This document shows positions 37,554 through 45,559 of a DNA stretch of 64,000 nt, piece by piece. The DNA lies in NCBI GenBank assembly GCA_947457395.1, contig CANGVA010000006.1, positions 62,001 through 126,000 of the forward strand, written 5' to 3'. Position 1 is the stretch's first letter, and every line of letters starts with the position of its first letter. The notes under the pieces were generated by a model. That model did no database searches. It had not been told where the DNA came from and saw only the letters and a program-made list of their open reading frames with translations. A program made the translations under genes and the position numbers. This stretch comes from Bacteroidota bacterium (GTDB lineage Bacteria; Bacteroidota; Bacteroidia; UKL13-3).

Positions 37554-38911
37554 GCCTGTTCCTCCTCATTCAATATTTCAACTTTAACCCTTCTTATTCT
37601 TCGTTTATCAACGGATTCTATGTGAAAACGGAACTGTTTAAACGGAATAATTTGCTCTTGTTCAGGCAGTTCACCAGATATTTCAAGTAGCATACCTCCT
37701 ACCGTGTCTGCTTCGTTCCTTACTTCCTCAAAAACTTCTGTATCAACTTCCATAAATCGACACATATCGTTTATGAGCATTTTTGCTTCAAATACATAAG
37801 TATTTTGATTGATACGAGAGTAGTAGGTTTCATCCTCATCAAACTCATCATTAATCTCACCAAAAATTTCTTCTAGAATATCCTCCATACTTACGATGCC
37901 TGATGTTCCACCAAACTCATCTACTACAATTGCTAAGTGCACCCGTTTGCTTTGAAACTCTTTAAGCAAATCGTCAATCTTTTTACTTTCCGGAACAAAA
38001 TAAGGTCTCCTTACCAATTGCTGCCATTGGTATTCATCACTTTCCTGCAGCTTAGGCAATAAATCTTTAATATACAGTACACCGGTTATATTATCCAGGT
38101 TGTCATCATAAACGGGCATCCTGGAGTACCCCCACTCAGTAATTTTTGTTTTTACTTCATTAAAATGTAGTGTTTGACTCAGTGCAGAAATATCGGGGCG
38201 CTGACGCATGATTTGTGTTACACTGGTATTCCCAAAATTTACGATAGATTTTAATATAATCTTTTCTTCTTTCGGGGTATCCTCCTCTGCTGTAATATCA
38301 ATAGCATGGGTTAGTTCATCCACGCTTAATACATGCCCTTTTTTGGTAATTCTCTTATCTATAATTGAAGTTGATTTAACCAGCAAATATACAAGTGGGT
38401 AAAGTACCTTGTTAAGCGTGAACATCGGAAGTGCCACAAACTTTGCTACACGTACATTGTTTTGAGAAGCATAAATTTTAGGCATTACCTCGCCAAAAAG
38501 AACCAGAATAAAAGTTACCAAAATAACCTCTATTAAAAATGCAATGAGGTGATTATCTCCAAAATTAAATAGAACTGAAATAACAATTGTAGAGAGCATT
38601 ACAATTGCTATGTTTACAAATGTATTTGCTATGAGTATGGTGGCCAGTAAACTTTTAGGGTGCGATAGCAGATACTGAACTGATGAACTTGCTCTTGATT
38701 TCTCTTCAGAGAGGGCCTCCTTATCTGATATACTTAGCGAGAAAAAAGCATTTTCAGAGCTGGATATTATGGCAGAGCACAAAATTAATACAACGATAAT
38801 TCCACCACAAATCAAGGCAGTTAGAATTTCTCCGGCCGATAGGTTTTGATTGACAATAGAAAAAATTTGCAGTGTGATATAAGATGGGGGCTCCCCCTGC
38901 ATACTATCCAA
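37550..38911 (-). CDS. gldE: Gliding motility-associated protein GldE (CNNM/CBS domain protein)
   Basis: Membrane protein of 453 residues, a paralogue of HlyC/CorC transporters that is linked to gliding through gldD. The layout is an N-terminal CNNM (DUF21) domain with about three membrane helices (for example ALICGGIIVVLILCSAIISS), two CBS domains at about residues 215-340, and a C-terminal CorC_HlyC domain (ADTVGGMLLEISGELPEQEQ). The start could be ATG 38911 or 38902. The gldD start overlaps the stop by four bases, so translation is coupled. Confidence 0.92.
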   Translation of the reverse strand: MDSMQGEPPSYITLQIFSIVNQNLSAGEILTALICGGIIVVLILCSAIISSSENAFFSLSISDKEALSEEKSRASSSVQYLLSHPKSLLATILIANTFVNIAIVMLSTIVISVLFNFGDNHLIAFLIEVILVTFILVLFGEVMPKIYASQNNVRVAKFVALPMFTLNKVLYPLVYLLVKSTSIIDKRITKKGHVLSVDELTHAIDITAEEDTPKEEKIILKSIVNFGNTSVTQIMRQRPDISALSQTLHFNEVKTKITEWGYSRMPVYDDNLDNITGVLYIKDLLPKLQESDEYQWQQLVRRPYFVPESKKIDDLLKEFQSKRVHLAIVVDEFGGTSGIVSMEDILEEIFGEINDEFDEDETYYSRINQNTYVFEAKMLINDMCRFMEVDTEVFEEVRNEADTVGGMLLEISGELPEQEQIIPFKQFRFHIESVDKRRIRRVKVEILNEEEQA

Positions 38912-38963
38912 AATGATTATTAATTGTTTAATGCAAATATATACAACTTAGCCGAACTATTGC

Positions 38964-39404
38964 TTAAAACGGCAGGTCATCCTCATGCGATGCTTGAGGG
39001 TGATTTGTTTGATTGGTATGGCCGTTTTCCGGTTGGTGTGTCTGCTCATCATTGGAATCAGCTGAATCCGACTGGGTTCGGCCACCCAACAGGGTTAGAC
39101 TTGTGGCTCTTATTTTCTTGCCAATTCGCTCTTGGCCTTCTTTATCTGTCCAGCGTTCGGTTCTTAGTTTTCCTTCCAAATAAACCTGGTTACCTTTTTT
39201 TAGATATTTCTCAGCAATACGTGCCAGCGAGTCCCATACTTCAATATTGTGCCACTCGGTGTCGGTTTGGCGTTCACCATTTCTATTCGTGTATGTTTCA
39301 CTGGTGGCAACGGTAAAGTTGGCAACAATTTTATTGTTATCAAGGTATCTAACCTCAGGGTTTTTACCCAAGTTGCCAAGTAGTATTACTTTGTTTACCG
39401 ACAT
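38964..39404 (-). CDS. ssb: Single-stranded DNA-binding protein
   Basis: Binds single-stranded DNA in replication, repair and recombination. It has 146 residues. The OB-fold covers about residues 1-105, starting MSVNKVILLGNLGKNPEVRY. It is followed by a flexible Gln/Asn/His-rich linker and the acidic tip DDLPF that recruits partner proteins. It lies 10 bases after mutY and 52 bases before gldE, in a conserved Bacteroidota order. Confidence 0.96.
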   Translation of the reverse strand: MSVNKVILLGNLGKNPEVRYLDNNKIVANFTVATSETYTNRNGERQTDTEWHNIEVWDSLARIAEKYLKKGNQVYLEGKLRTERWTDKEGQERIGKKIRATSLTLLGGRTQSDSADSNDEQTHQPENGHTNQTNHPQASHEDDLPF

Positions 39405-39414
39405 ATTTACTATA

Positions 39415-40482
39415 TTAGGTTAGTTGCTGCTGCAAGTTATAATATTTCAAAAACTTATCAAACAAACGGTGTACGGCAAACTTGCTTATATCTTTCCAGC
39501 CTGCTTTAACATAAGGTGGTTTAGTCTGCAAAGAAGAGGCTTTGCATGCAACAACCCAGAAAACTGCATATATGGTTTGGTGTGTAAGCTGATGTTTGCA
39601 TTCATAAACCTTGTTTAGCCGTATTGGCTTTTTTGTTTTAAAAAGGGCTAATTTGTTTATTTCTGCCATCAGTATTTTATTATCAATGATGGAAGTGCTT
39701 TCAATACTTGGAGGTTCATATAAGTTGTGCCAAATGCCCTTGCCCGATCTTTTTTGTAATATGGTAAAATTAACCGCATCAGCTACAATAAAATTTAGGT
39801 ACCTCATAACCGGTTTTTTCTTCGGGTTTTTTATCGGCAGCTGCAGATGATTGCCCTCTTGGTATGAAATACATTGTAATCTGAGCGGGCAGTTTTCGCA
39901 ATCAGGTTTTTGGGGTTTGCAAATCAATGCGCCCAACTCCATCATTGCCTGGTTATGTGTTGCAGGATTCTTTTTATTTAGCACCTCATTTGCAATTCGG
40001 GCAAATAATTTTTTGCCGTTATGGCTGTTAATGGGCTCTTTTATATTGAATAATCGGGATAATACACGGTATACATTGCCATCAACCACTGCATGCGCTT
40101 CATTTGAAGCAAAGGATGAGATGGCAGCTGCAGTATAAGGTCCTATGCCTTTTAACTGAATGAGGCTTGCATAATCAGACGGAAATTTACCCTGATGCAT
40201 TTCAACCACTAGTTTAGCAGTTTGCATCATATTGGTGGCCCTGCTATAATAGCCTAACCCTTGCCACATTTTCATTACCTTTTCTTCAGGAGCGCGTGCC
40301 AGCTGTTCAATATTTTTAAAAGCGGCACTAAATTTCAGATAATAAGGCAATCCTTGCTCAACGCGAGTTTGCTGTAAAATAACCTCTGAAAGCCATATCA
40401 AATAAGGATCATTGGTTTGGCGCCAGGGTAGTTCTCTTTTATATTGATTGTACCATTGATACAGGGGTGCTAATGCGTTCAT
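39415..40482 (-). CDS. mutY: A/G-specific adenine glycosylase MutY
   Basis: Removes adenine mispaired with 8-oxoguanine. It has 355 residues, normal length. The catalytic Glu33 is in SEVILQQTRVEQG. The helix-hairpin-helix LKGIGPYTAAAI is at residues 110-121, with the catalytic Asp134 in VVDGNVYRV. The four Fe-S cysteines are C188, C195, C198 and C204. The C-terminal NUDIX-like domain reads 8-oxoG. It is the first gene of mutY-ssb-gldE-gldD and divergent from the HU gene. Confidence 0.96.
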   Translation of the reverse strand: MNALAPLYQWYNQYKRELPWRQTNDPYLIWLSEVILQQTRVEQGLPYYLKFSAAFKNIEQLARAPEEKVMKMWQGLGYYSRATNMMQTAKLVVEMHQGKFPSDYASLIQLKGIGPYTAAAISSFASNEAHAVVDGNVYRVLSRLFNIKEPINSHNGKKLFARIANEVLNKKNPATHNQAMMELGALICKPQKPDCENCPLRLQCISYQEGNHLQLPIKNPKKKPVMRYLNFIVADAVNFTILQKRSGKGIWHNLYEPPSIESTSIIDNKILMAEINKLALFKTKKPIRLNKVYECKHQLTHQTIYAVFWVVACKASSLQTKPPYVKAGWKDISKFAVHRLFDKFLKYYNLQQQLT

Positions 40483-40549
40483 TTTATGCCTGCAAGTTAT
40501 ATTATACCGAAAAATTTACACTTATATGTGCATTTTGTTTTGAAATTCA

Positions 40550-40557
40550 TACATTTG
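40550..40557 (+). promoter_or_regulatory. Probable -7 promoter box of the HU operon
   Basis: TACATTTG is a perfect -7 box 78 bases before the HU ATG. The expected -33 element is weak (TGTG at 40527-40530), while TTTG copies at 40534 and 40539 are too close. Confidence 0.45.
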
Positions 40558-40635
40558 CAACCCTGTTTGTAAAAAAGCAAGGATTAACTTAAACAACTGA
40601 AAATAAAATCATAACAACTAAATTTTTTTAAAACA

Positions 40636-40950
40636 ATGACAAAAGCAGAAGTAATTGCAGAGATTTCAACCAAAACCGGCATTGATAAAGCCCAGGTTCA
40701 GGAAGCCGTTGAATCATTTTTCAAAGTAGTTAGAACTTCAATGGTAGAAGGTAAAAATGTATATTTCCGTGGATTCGGAAGTTTTGTGATTAAGAAAAGA
40801 GCCAAGAAAATTGCCAGAAACATTTCTAAAAACACCGCAATGGTGATTGATGAGCACTATATTCCAAGTTTCAAACCGGCTAAAACGTTTGTAGATAAAA
40901 TCAAGAAAAGCGAAACGGTAAAAGCCAAAGCAGCTAAACTTACTGCTTAA
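40636..40950 (+). CDS. HU/IHF family DNA-binding protein
   Basis: Nucleoid protein that bends DNA, 104 residues. The HU fold is plain: MTKAEVIAEISTKTGIDKAQ (helices), then VYFRGFGSFVIKKRAKKIARN, the beta-arm region. The tail is longer than in classic HU (about 90 residues), with an Ala/Lys-rich end (KSETVKAKAAKLTA) of a kind seen in Bacteroidota HU proteins. The TPR gene follows 6 bases later and the small basic protein after that, so they form one run that leads to RNase E/G. Confidence 0.93.
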   Translation: MTKAEVIAEISTKTGIDKAQVQEAVESFFKVVRTSMVEGKNVYFRGFGSFVIKKRAKKIARNISKNTAMVIDEHYIPSFKPAKTFVDKIKKSETVKAKAAKLTA

Positions 40951-40956
40951 TCAGGC

Positions 40957-41763
40957 ATGAGGAAAAATCAGTTATTCTTACTGCTTGTTGTTGCCGCTAT
41001 TGCAGGTTTTTTGTTTTACATGGGCTATAAAACGCCCAAGGCCACTATTGAAAAAAGCAGCACAGAATCTAAAGGGTTTGACTTTACTGATTATTTGAAT
41101 ACAGCTTCGCAAAAGCTGGATTCAGGGTTTAAAAATAAGCTAGAAGCCATTGGTGATAATAATAAAGACACCCTGGTACTTCAGCAAAAAATTGTTCTTT
41201 GGGATTCGGCAGGTTATCCATTCATAGCAGCGCATTATTTGCATGATTTAGCTGAAATAATGCAGGATGAGCGAACTTGGTTTGCTGCAGGTAGTAAATT
41301 TTACATGTTGGCTGCTTCTGAGGCAGACTCTCTTATCGCAATACGTGCTGCAGAGGAAGCTAAACATGCATTGGAGGAGGTGATTAAAATTAACACCAAT
41401 AACCTCGATGCAAAAAATGCACTAGCTGCTTGTTATATAGAAGTTGATCAGGATGTAATGAAAGGTGTAAGTCTGTTAAAAGAAGTTGTAGAAAAGGACT
41501 CGAATAATATACAGGCTATCTATACCTTAGGCATGCTTTCAGTTCAGTCTAACCAGCTTGAAAAGGCAAGAGAAAGGTTTGAGAAACTCATCCGCTTGCA
41601 GCCATTTAACGCAGAATACTATTTCTACTTGGCAGAGATTTATGCCAAAACAGGAGATACCCAAACAGCCATCAGAACATACGAAAAGTGCAAAACACTG
41701 CTAACCGATAAGGAAGCAAAAAAAGAAGTAGATACAATTATTAAAAAACTTAAAAACATTTAA
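40957..41763 (+). CDS. Membrane-anchored TPR protein
   Basis: Protein of 268 residues. A single N-terminal membrane helix (MRKNQLFLLLVVAAIAGFLFYMGY) precedes a periplasmic or extracytoplasmic part. The C-terminal half holds about three to four tetratricopeptide repeats, for example NNLDAKNALAACYIEVDQD, NIQAIYTLGMLSVQSNQ and NAEYYFYLAEIYAKTGD. TPRs bind proteins, and the partner is unknown. It sits between HU and the small basic protein with gaps of six and five bases, so co-transcription is near certain. Confidence 0.85.
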   Translation: MRKNQLFLLLVVAAIAGFLFYMGYKTPKATIEKSSTESKGFDFTDYLNTASQKLDSGFKNKLEAIGDNNKDTLVLQQKIVLWDSAGYPFIAAHYLHDLAEIMQDERTWFAAGSKFYMLAASEADSLIAIRAAEEAKHALEEVIKINTNNLDAKNALAACYIEVDQDVMKGVSLLKEVVEKDSNNIQAIYTLGMLSVQSNQLEKARERFEKLIRLQPFNAEYYFYLAEIYAKTGDTQTAIRTYEKCKTLLTDKEAKKEVDTIIKKLKNI

Positions 41764-41768
41764 CGCCT

Positions 41769-41858
41769 ATGCCAAGCGGTAAGAAAAGAAAAAGACATAA
41801 AATAGCCACCCACAAGCGCAAGAAACGTTTGAGGAAAAACAGGCATAAGAAGAAATAA
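41769..41858 (+). CDS. 29-residue highly basic protein, possible ribosome-associated protein
   Basis: ATG at 41769, TAA at 41856-41858. The product starts MPSGKKRKRHKIATHKRKKR and ends LRKNRHKKK. Nineteen of 29 residues are Lys, Arg or His and none is acidic. Such composition is typical of tiny ribosomal proteins of the THX type. It begins five bases after the TPR stop in the same operon and lies upstream of RNase E/G. I recall similar short proteins in other Bacteroidota at this place, but cannot check it. Structures of a Bacteroidota ribosome have shown an extra small protein (bL38, as I recall). Whether this is the same protein I do not know. Confidence 0.75.
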   Translation: MPSGKKRKRHKIATHKRKKRLRKNRHKKK

Positions 41859-41886
41859 TACATTTTGACGTTATTCTTTATTGGTG

Positions 41887-41920
41887 ATACCGTTAGGTTG
41901 CATTTTGCACCAAACGGTAT
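41887..41920 (+). promoter_or_regulatory. Stem-loop in the leader of the RNase E/G gene
   Basis: ATACCGTT (41887-41894) pairs perfectly with AACGGTAT (41913-41920). Inside, GGT/ACC and GCA/TGC extend the stem around a TTT loop with one mismatch and one bulge. No T tract follows, so a terminator is unlikely. A leader hairpin before an RNase gene could serve processing or autoregulation; that is inference. Confidence 0.5.
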
Positions 41921-41944
41921 TGCTCTATTTAATCCTGTTGCATT

Positions 41945-43504
41945 GTGAGTCATGAATTAATCGTTAATACGCATCCAGGCGGAGGAGTTGAGATTGCACT
42001 GCTTCGCAACAAAAAACTGATCGAGCTTCATCATGAAAAAGCTGACAGCAATTTTGCTGTTGGTGATGTTTATCTCGGTACGGTTAATAAACTCATGCCC
42101 GGATTAAATGCTGCGTTTGTTGATGTCGGACATGAGAAAGATGCATTTCTTCACTATCTGGATCTGGGTCCTCAGGTAAAATCCTTTATCAAGCATACAC
42201 GGGTGCTCCTTAATAATAAACAGGCATCTGTATGGCCCAAAAAGCGAGATAATGAGATTGACATCATAAAGTCAGGCAAAATAGGGCAGGTTCTTGCAAG
42301 AAACCAACAAGTGGTGGTGCAGGTTGCCAAAGAACCAATTTCAAATAAGGGACCTCGCCTTACCTCACAACTATCATTTGCAGGCCGCTATTTGGTGCTC
42401 ATCCCTTTTGATGATACTGTTTCAATATCAAAGAAAATTGTTAAGTCAGAAGAGCGTTCAAGATTAAAGAAACTGGTATTGGGTATTAGGCCCGAAAATT
42501 TCGGGGTAATTGTTAGAACGGTTGCAGAAGGTCAGGAAACTGCTGATCTTGAATCAGACCTAAGAGATTTGCTAAAACGTTGGGAGGTAATGTGTGAGCA
42601 ATTAAAGAATGCAACACCACCCCAGCGCATTTTAGGCGAAAGCGACAGGTCATTAACTCTTATCAGAGATTTGGTTAATGATGACTTTACAGGTATACAT
42701 GTAAACGATCAATATCTGTATAACCAGATAAAGAACTACATGAAAGCCAAAGCACCTGAATTGGAGAAAATTGTGAGGCACTACCAAAACAGTAAGCAGG
42801 GTATATTTGAATATTTTGGCATTGATAAGCAAATTAAATCTTCTTTTGGGAGGCAGGTAAACTTCCTAGTTGGTAGCTATCTTGTAATTGATCATACAGA
42901 GGCACTTCATGTAATTGATGTAAACAGCGGAAATATTGCAGGAAAAGAAATTAATCAGGAAGAGAATGCACTGAAGGTTAATCTGGAAGCAGCGGATGAA
43001 ATAGCACGCCAACTAAGATTAAGAGACATGGGTGGCATCATTGTGGTTGATTTTATAGATCAGAAAACAGCAGGTAATCGCAAAATGGTGTATGAAAGAT
43101 TAAAGGTGGAAATGAAAAGTGATCGTGCCAAGCACAAAATCCTTCCAATGAGCCCTTTTGGTTTAGTGCAAATCACCAGACAGCGTGTAAGGCCCGAAAT
43201 GGCCATTGTAACAAATGAAAAATGCCCAACTTGTAAGGGTACCGGTGAAATTTCTTCGAGTGTAGTTATTCTTGATGAAATTGAAAATAGGGTAAAATAT
43301 CTGATACAAAATATGAATATGTCCGGTATAAGCTTGCATGTTCATCCATACATAGCCGCTTTTCTAACCAAAGGCTATTTCAACTCACCACGTTTTAAGT
43401 GGTTTTTTAAGTATAAAAAGTTTATTAAAATTACACCTGTGCAGTCGTTTCAATTCGGTGAATATAGATTCTTTAACTCTGTCGGTGAGGAAATTGCAGT
43501 ATAG
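41945..43504 (+). CDS. rng: Ribonuclease E/G family protein
   Basis: Endoribonuclease for rRNA processing and mRNA decay, 519 residues, RNase G size. The start is a GTG at 41945 (SHELIVNTHPGGGVEIALL after the first residue); no ATG fits. The S1 domain spans about residues 36-130 (VGDVYLGTVNKLMPGLNAAFVDVG region). The catalytic DNase I-like domain carries IDVNSGNIAGKEI and GGIIVVDFID. The zinc-link motif CPTCKGTGE has Cys427 and Cys430. A leader hairpin lies just upstream. Confidence 0.94.
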   Translation: MSHELIVNTHPGGGVEIALLRNKKLIELHHEKADSNFAVGDVYLGTVNKLMPGLNAAFVDVGHEKDAFLHYLDLGPQVKSFIKHTRVLLNNKQASVWPKKRDNEIDIIKSGKIGQVLARNQQVVVQVAKEPISNKGPRLTSQLSFAGRYLVLIPFDDTVSISKKIVKSEERSRLKKLVLGIRPENFGVIVRTVAEGQETADLESDLRDLLKRWEVMCEQLKNATPPQRILGESDRSLTLIRDLVNDDFTGIHVNDQYLYNQIKNYMKAKAPELEKIVRHYQNSKQGIFEYFGIDKQIKSSFGRQVNFLVGSYLVIDHTEALHVIDVNSGNIAGKEINQEENALKVNLEAADEIARQLRLRDMGGIIVVDFIDQKTAGNRKMVYERLKVEMKSDRAKHKILPMSPFGLVQITRQRVRPEMAIVTNEKCPTCKGTGEISSSVVILDEIENRVKYLIQNMNMSGISLHVHPYIAAFLTKGYFNSPRFKWFFKYKKFIKITPVQSFQFGEYRFFNSVGEEIAV

Positions 43505-43531
43505 TTTTAGAGTTAATTTAAAACATTCTCT

Positions 43532-43539
43532 TATATTTG
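43532..43539 (+). promoter_or_regulatory. -7 promoter box of the OmpA lipoprotein gene
   Basis: TATATTTG is a perfect -7 box 19 bases before the ATG at 43559. The -33 element is weak (a T-rich stretch at 43505-43509, about 22 bases upstream). Confidence 0.5.
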
Positions 43540-43558
43540 GATTAAACCTGCCATCGAA

Positions 43559-44416
43559 ATGAAATACAGGCTCCTTATTCCAATTTTAGCATTAACACTA
43601 TTTTCTTCTTGCGTTTCTCAGCGCAAATACAATGATATGTATGCATTGTGGGTGCTTGCCGATGGGCAATACCAGCTAATGAAGCAACAGATTGCTGCCA
43701 ATAATAAAAATTGCAATCAGTTGGTATTGGATGCCAATGTGTTAAGGCAAGAAGTGATTCGTTTGAAACGTGATTCCGTTGTGATTGATTCGGTTTTCAG
43801 GTACTATGTGGATACAACCGAGAAAGTTAAAGTGAGTTTAACCAAGGAACTGCAAGGCCAAACATCACGTCTAAGTCAATCAACTGCCAAAGTTGTTGAG
43901 CTGGAAGATTTGCTGCAAAGGAAAGATTCTATTATGAATACTACTCGAGAGCGGCTGGCTGCAGCCTTGATCGGTTTTAAAGATAAGGGAATAAGCGTGC
44001 AAACCATTGGAGGTAAAGTATATATATCCCTTGATGAACGTCTTCTATTTCAATCAGGGCAAATAGACGTAAACCCAGCAGGTCGACAGGCACTGTTAGA
44101 AGTAGCCTCAGCCTTAAATCAAGATACAACTACCATTTTAACAGTTGAAGGACATACCGATGATGTTGAGTACAAGGGAAAGAATAAACTACTAAAAGAT
44201 AATTGGGATATTAGTGTTTTAAGGGCAACCTCTGTTGTAAGAATACTACAACATAATGGCAAAGTTAAACCAACACGTTTTATTGCAGCAGGTAGGGCAG
44301 AGTTCTATCCTGTTGACCCGGCCAAAACTCCTGAATCCAGGAGAAAAAATAGAAGGATTGAAATTATTCTTACACCTGACCTCGAAGAAATCGTAAAACT
44401 ATTACAGATTAAGTAA
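43559..44416 (+). CDS. OmpA family outer-membrane lipoprotein
   Basis: Protein of 285 residues. A lipoprotein signal (MKYRLLIPILALTLFSSCVSQ, Cys18) precedes a helical, coiled-coil region (about residues 30-130). A C-terminal OmpA domain has VEGHTDDVEYKGKN, WDISVLRATSVV and RRKNRRIEIIL. It resembles the OmpA-family protein at 11205, with about the same build (coiled coil then OmpA domain), but is a lipoprotein. Probably it links outer membrane and peptidoglycan. A terminator follows. Confidence 0.9.
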   Translation: MKYRLLIPILALTLFSSCVSQRKYNDMYALWVLADGQYQLMKQQIAANNKNCNQLVLDANVLRQEVIRLKRDSVVIDSVFRYYVDTTEKVKVSLTKELQGQTSRLSQSTAKVVELEDLLQRKDSIMNTTRERLAAALIGFKDKGISVQTIGGKVYISLDERLLFQSGQIDVNPAGRQALLEVASALNQDTTTILTVEGHTDDVEYKGKNKLLKDNWDISVLRATSVVRILQHNGKVKPTRFIAAGRAEFYPVDPAKTPESRRKNRRIEIILTPDLEEIVKLLQIK

Positions 44417-44420
44417 TTAA

Positions 44421-44452
44421 AAAAGCCGACTAGTTTTAACTAGCCGGCTTTT
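44421..44452 (+). terminator. Intrinsic terminator after the OmpA lipoprotein gene
   Basis: AAAAGCCG (44421-44428) pairs with CGGCTTTT (44445-44452), and CTAGTT (44430-44435) with AACTAG (44438-44443). One A-C mismatch separates the two helices, and the 3' arm ends in TTTT. Confidence 0.82.
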
Positions 44453-44647
44453 ACGTTTTATCAATGAAAAAAGTATTTGCATGTTAAGTATGCAAAACTG
44501 TGCCACACTTTTTTATTTCAGTATTTAATTTTATAAATATTTGATAAATAGTGAGATATATTTTCATTTTTACCTGTTGTGCAATACGCATCACCAAATT
44601 GCACTAATTTTCATACACTTGTACACTGTAAATAGACACTCAATAAA

Positions 44648-44977
44648 ATGGAATCATTAAATGATATTCAAAAAACTGTAGATCAGTGGATTAAAACTAC
44701 GGGAGTTAGGTATTTTGATGAACTAACCAATACAGCCATACTGATGGAGGAGGTAGGTGAAGTAGCCCGCATCATGGCAAGAAAATATGGAGAACAATCA
44801 TTTAAGGAATCAGATAAAGAGGTGGACCTTGGGGATGAAATGGCCGATGTATTATTTGTTTTGGTTTGCCTGGCCAACCAAACAGGCATTGATTTAACAG
44901 AGGCAATGAAAAAGAATATCTTAAAAAAAACAGTACGCGATTCCGACAGGCATCATAGTAACGAGAAGCTAAAATAA
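44648..44977 (+). CDS. MazG-like nucleotide pyrophosphohydrolase
   Basis: All-alpha NTP pyrophosphatase of 109 residues that probably removes abnormal nucleotides. The metal-binding pattern is LMEEVGEVARIMARKYGEQ with a second acidic helix DLGDEMADVLFVLVCLANQ, giving the E-x2-E-(x)n-D-x3-D set. It is a single-domain form, shorter than E. coli MazG and nearer the dCTPase/MazG-like group. A 230-base gap precedes it, holding the terminator of the OmpA gene and AT-rich DNA without a clear promoter. Confidence 0.9.
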   Translation: MESLNDIQKTVDQWIKTTGVRYFDELTNTAILMEEVGEVARIMARKYGEQSFKESDKEVDLGDEMADVLFVLVCLANQTGIDLTEAMKKNILKKTVRDSDRHHSNEKLK

Positions 44978-45045
44978 ATTATGAGACCATTTTCTTATTC
45001 GGTAATTAACTAATTCTTCTCATTTTTAAAGATGACCTAAATCAG

Positions 45046-45075
45046 ATTGATGAACGGTACAATACGATAATTTTG
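45046..45075 (+). promoter_or_regulatory. Promoter of the eRF1-domain-like gene
   Basis: ATTG (45046-45049), 18 bases, then TAATTTTG at 45068-45075, a perfect -7 box. The ATG lies 24 bases downstream. Confidence 0.5.
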
Positions 45076-45098
45076 TCGAATATTAATTCAGTTGCATC

Positions 45099-45527
45099 AT
45101 GAAAACAGAAATCAAAATGGCGGTGTTTATCGACCATACTTCAGCCCGGCTTATCAGCTGTGAAGATGGAGTGGCCCAATTTACTGAAACGATTGAAAGT
45201 GGAAAGGAGTCACATGTAAGACATAAGGGAGAAGGAAGCAATCAGGCCCGTTTCGGTTCAGATCCATATCAAGGATCTAATAATGAGTATAGTACAAACA
45301 TGCAAGAGCAGGAAATCAGAAGAACTTATTTTCATAAAGTACAACAAAAACTCCTGCCTTTTGATGAGATATTGCTATTTGGTGCAGGTCAGGCTAAAAA
45401 AGAAATGCATAACTATTTGATGGAGCAAGGCGCTTTTAGAAATAAAACCATCAATCTGCAAAACAGTGATTATTTAACAGATAACCAATTGTTGGAAATG
45501 GTTCGTAACTACTTCAATGGTAATTGA
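45099..45527 (+). CDS. eRF1 domain 3-like protein (hypothetical)
   Basis: Protein of 142 residues with no signal peptide. It starts with a strand-turn-strand unit (MAVFIDHTSARLISCEDG) as in host-attachment and release-factor-like proteins. The second half reads PFDEILLFGAGQAKKEMHNYL and then TDNQLLEMVRNYF, which resembles domain 3 of eRF1/Pelota. A low-complexity Ser/Gly/Asn-rich linker of about 35 residues joins the halves. A ribosome-linked role is possible. The family link is by eye, and a remote-homology search would settle it. Confidence 0.55.
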   Translation: MKTEIKMAVFIDHTSARLISCEDGVAQFTETIESGKESHVRHKGEGSNQARFGSDPYQGSNNEYSTNMQEQEIRRTYFHKVQQKLLPFDEILLFGAGQAKKEMHNYLMEQGAFRNKTINLQNSDYLTDNQLLEMVRNYFNGN

Positions 45528-45559
45528 ACACTAGATTACCTCTTAAAGAGTAGACTTTG

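Noticed and set aside
41750-41953. A 67-residue minus-strand frame
   Set aside because: It overlaps the basic 29-codon gene and the RNase E/G leader on the other strand, and its product is low-complexity Phe/Leu-rich.
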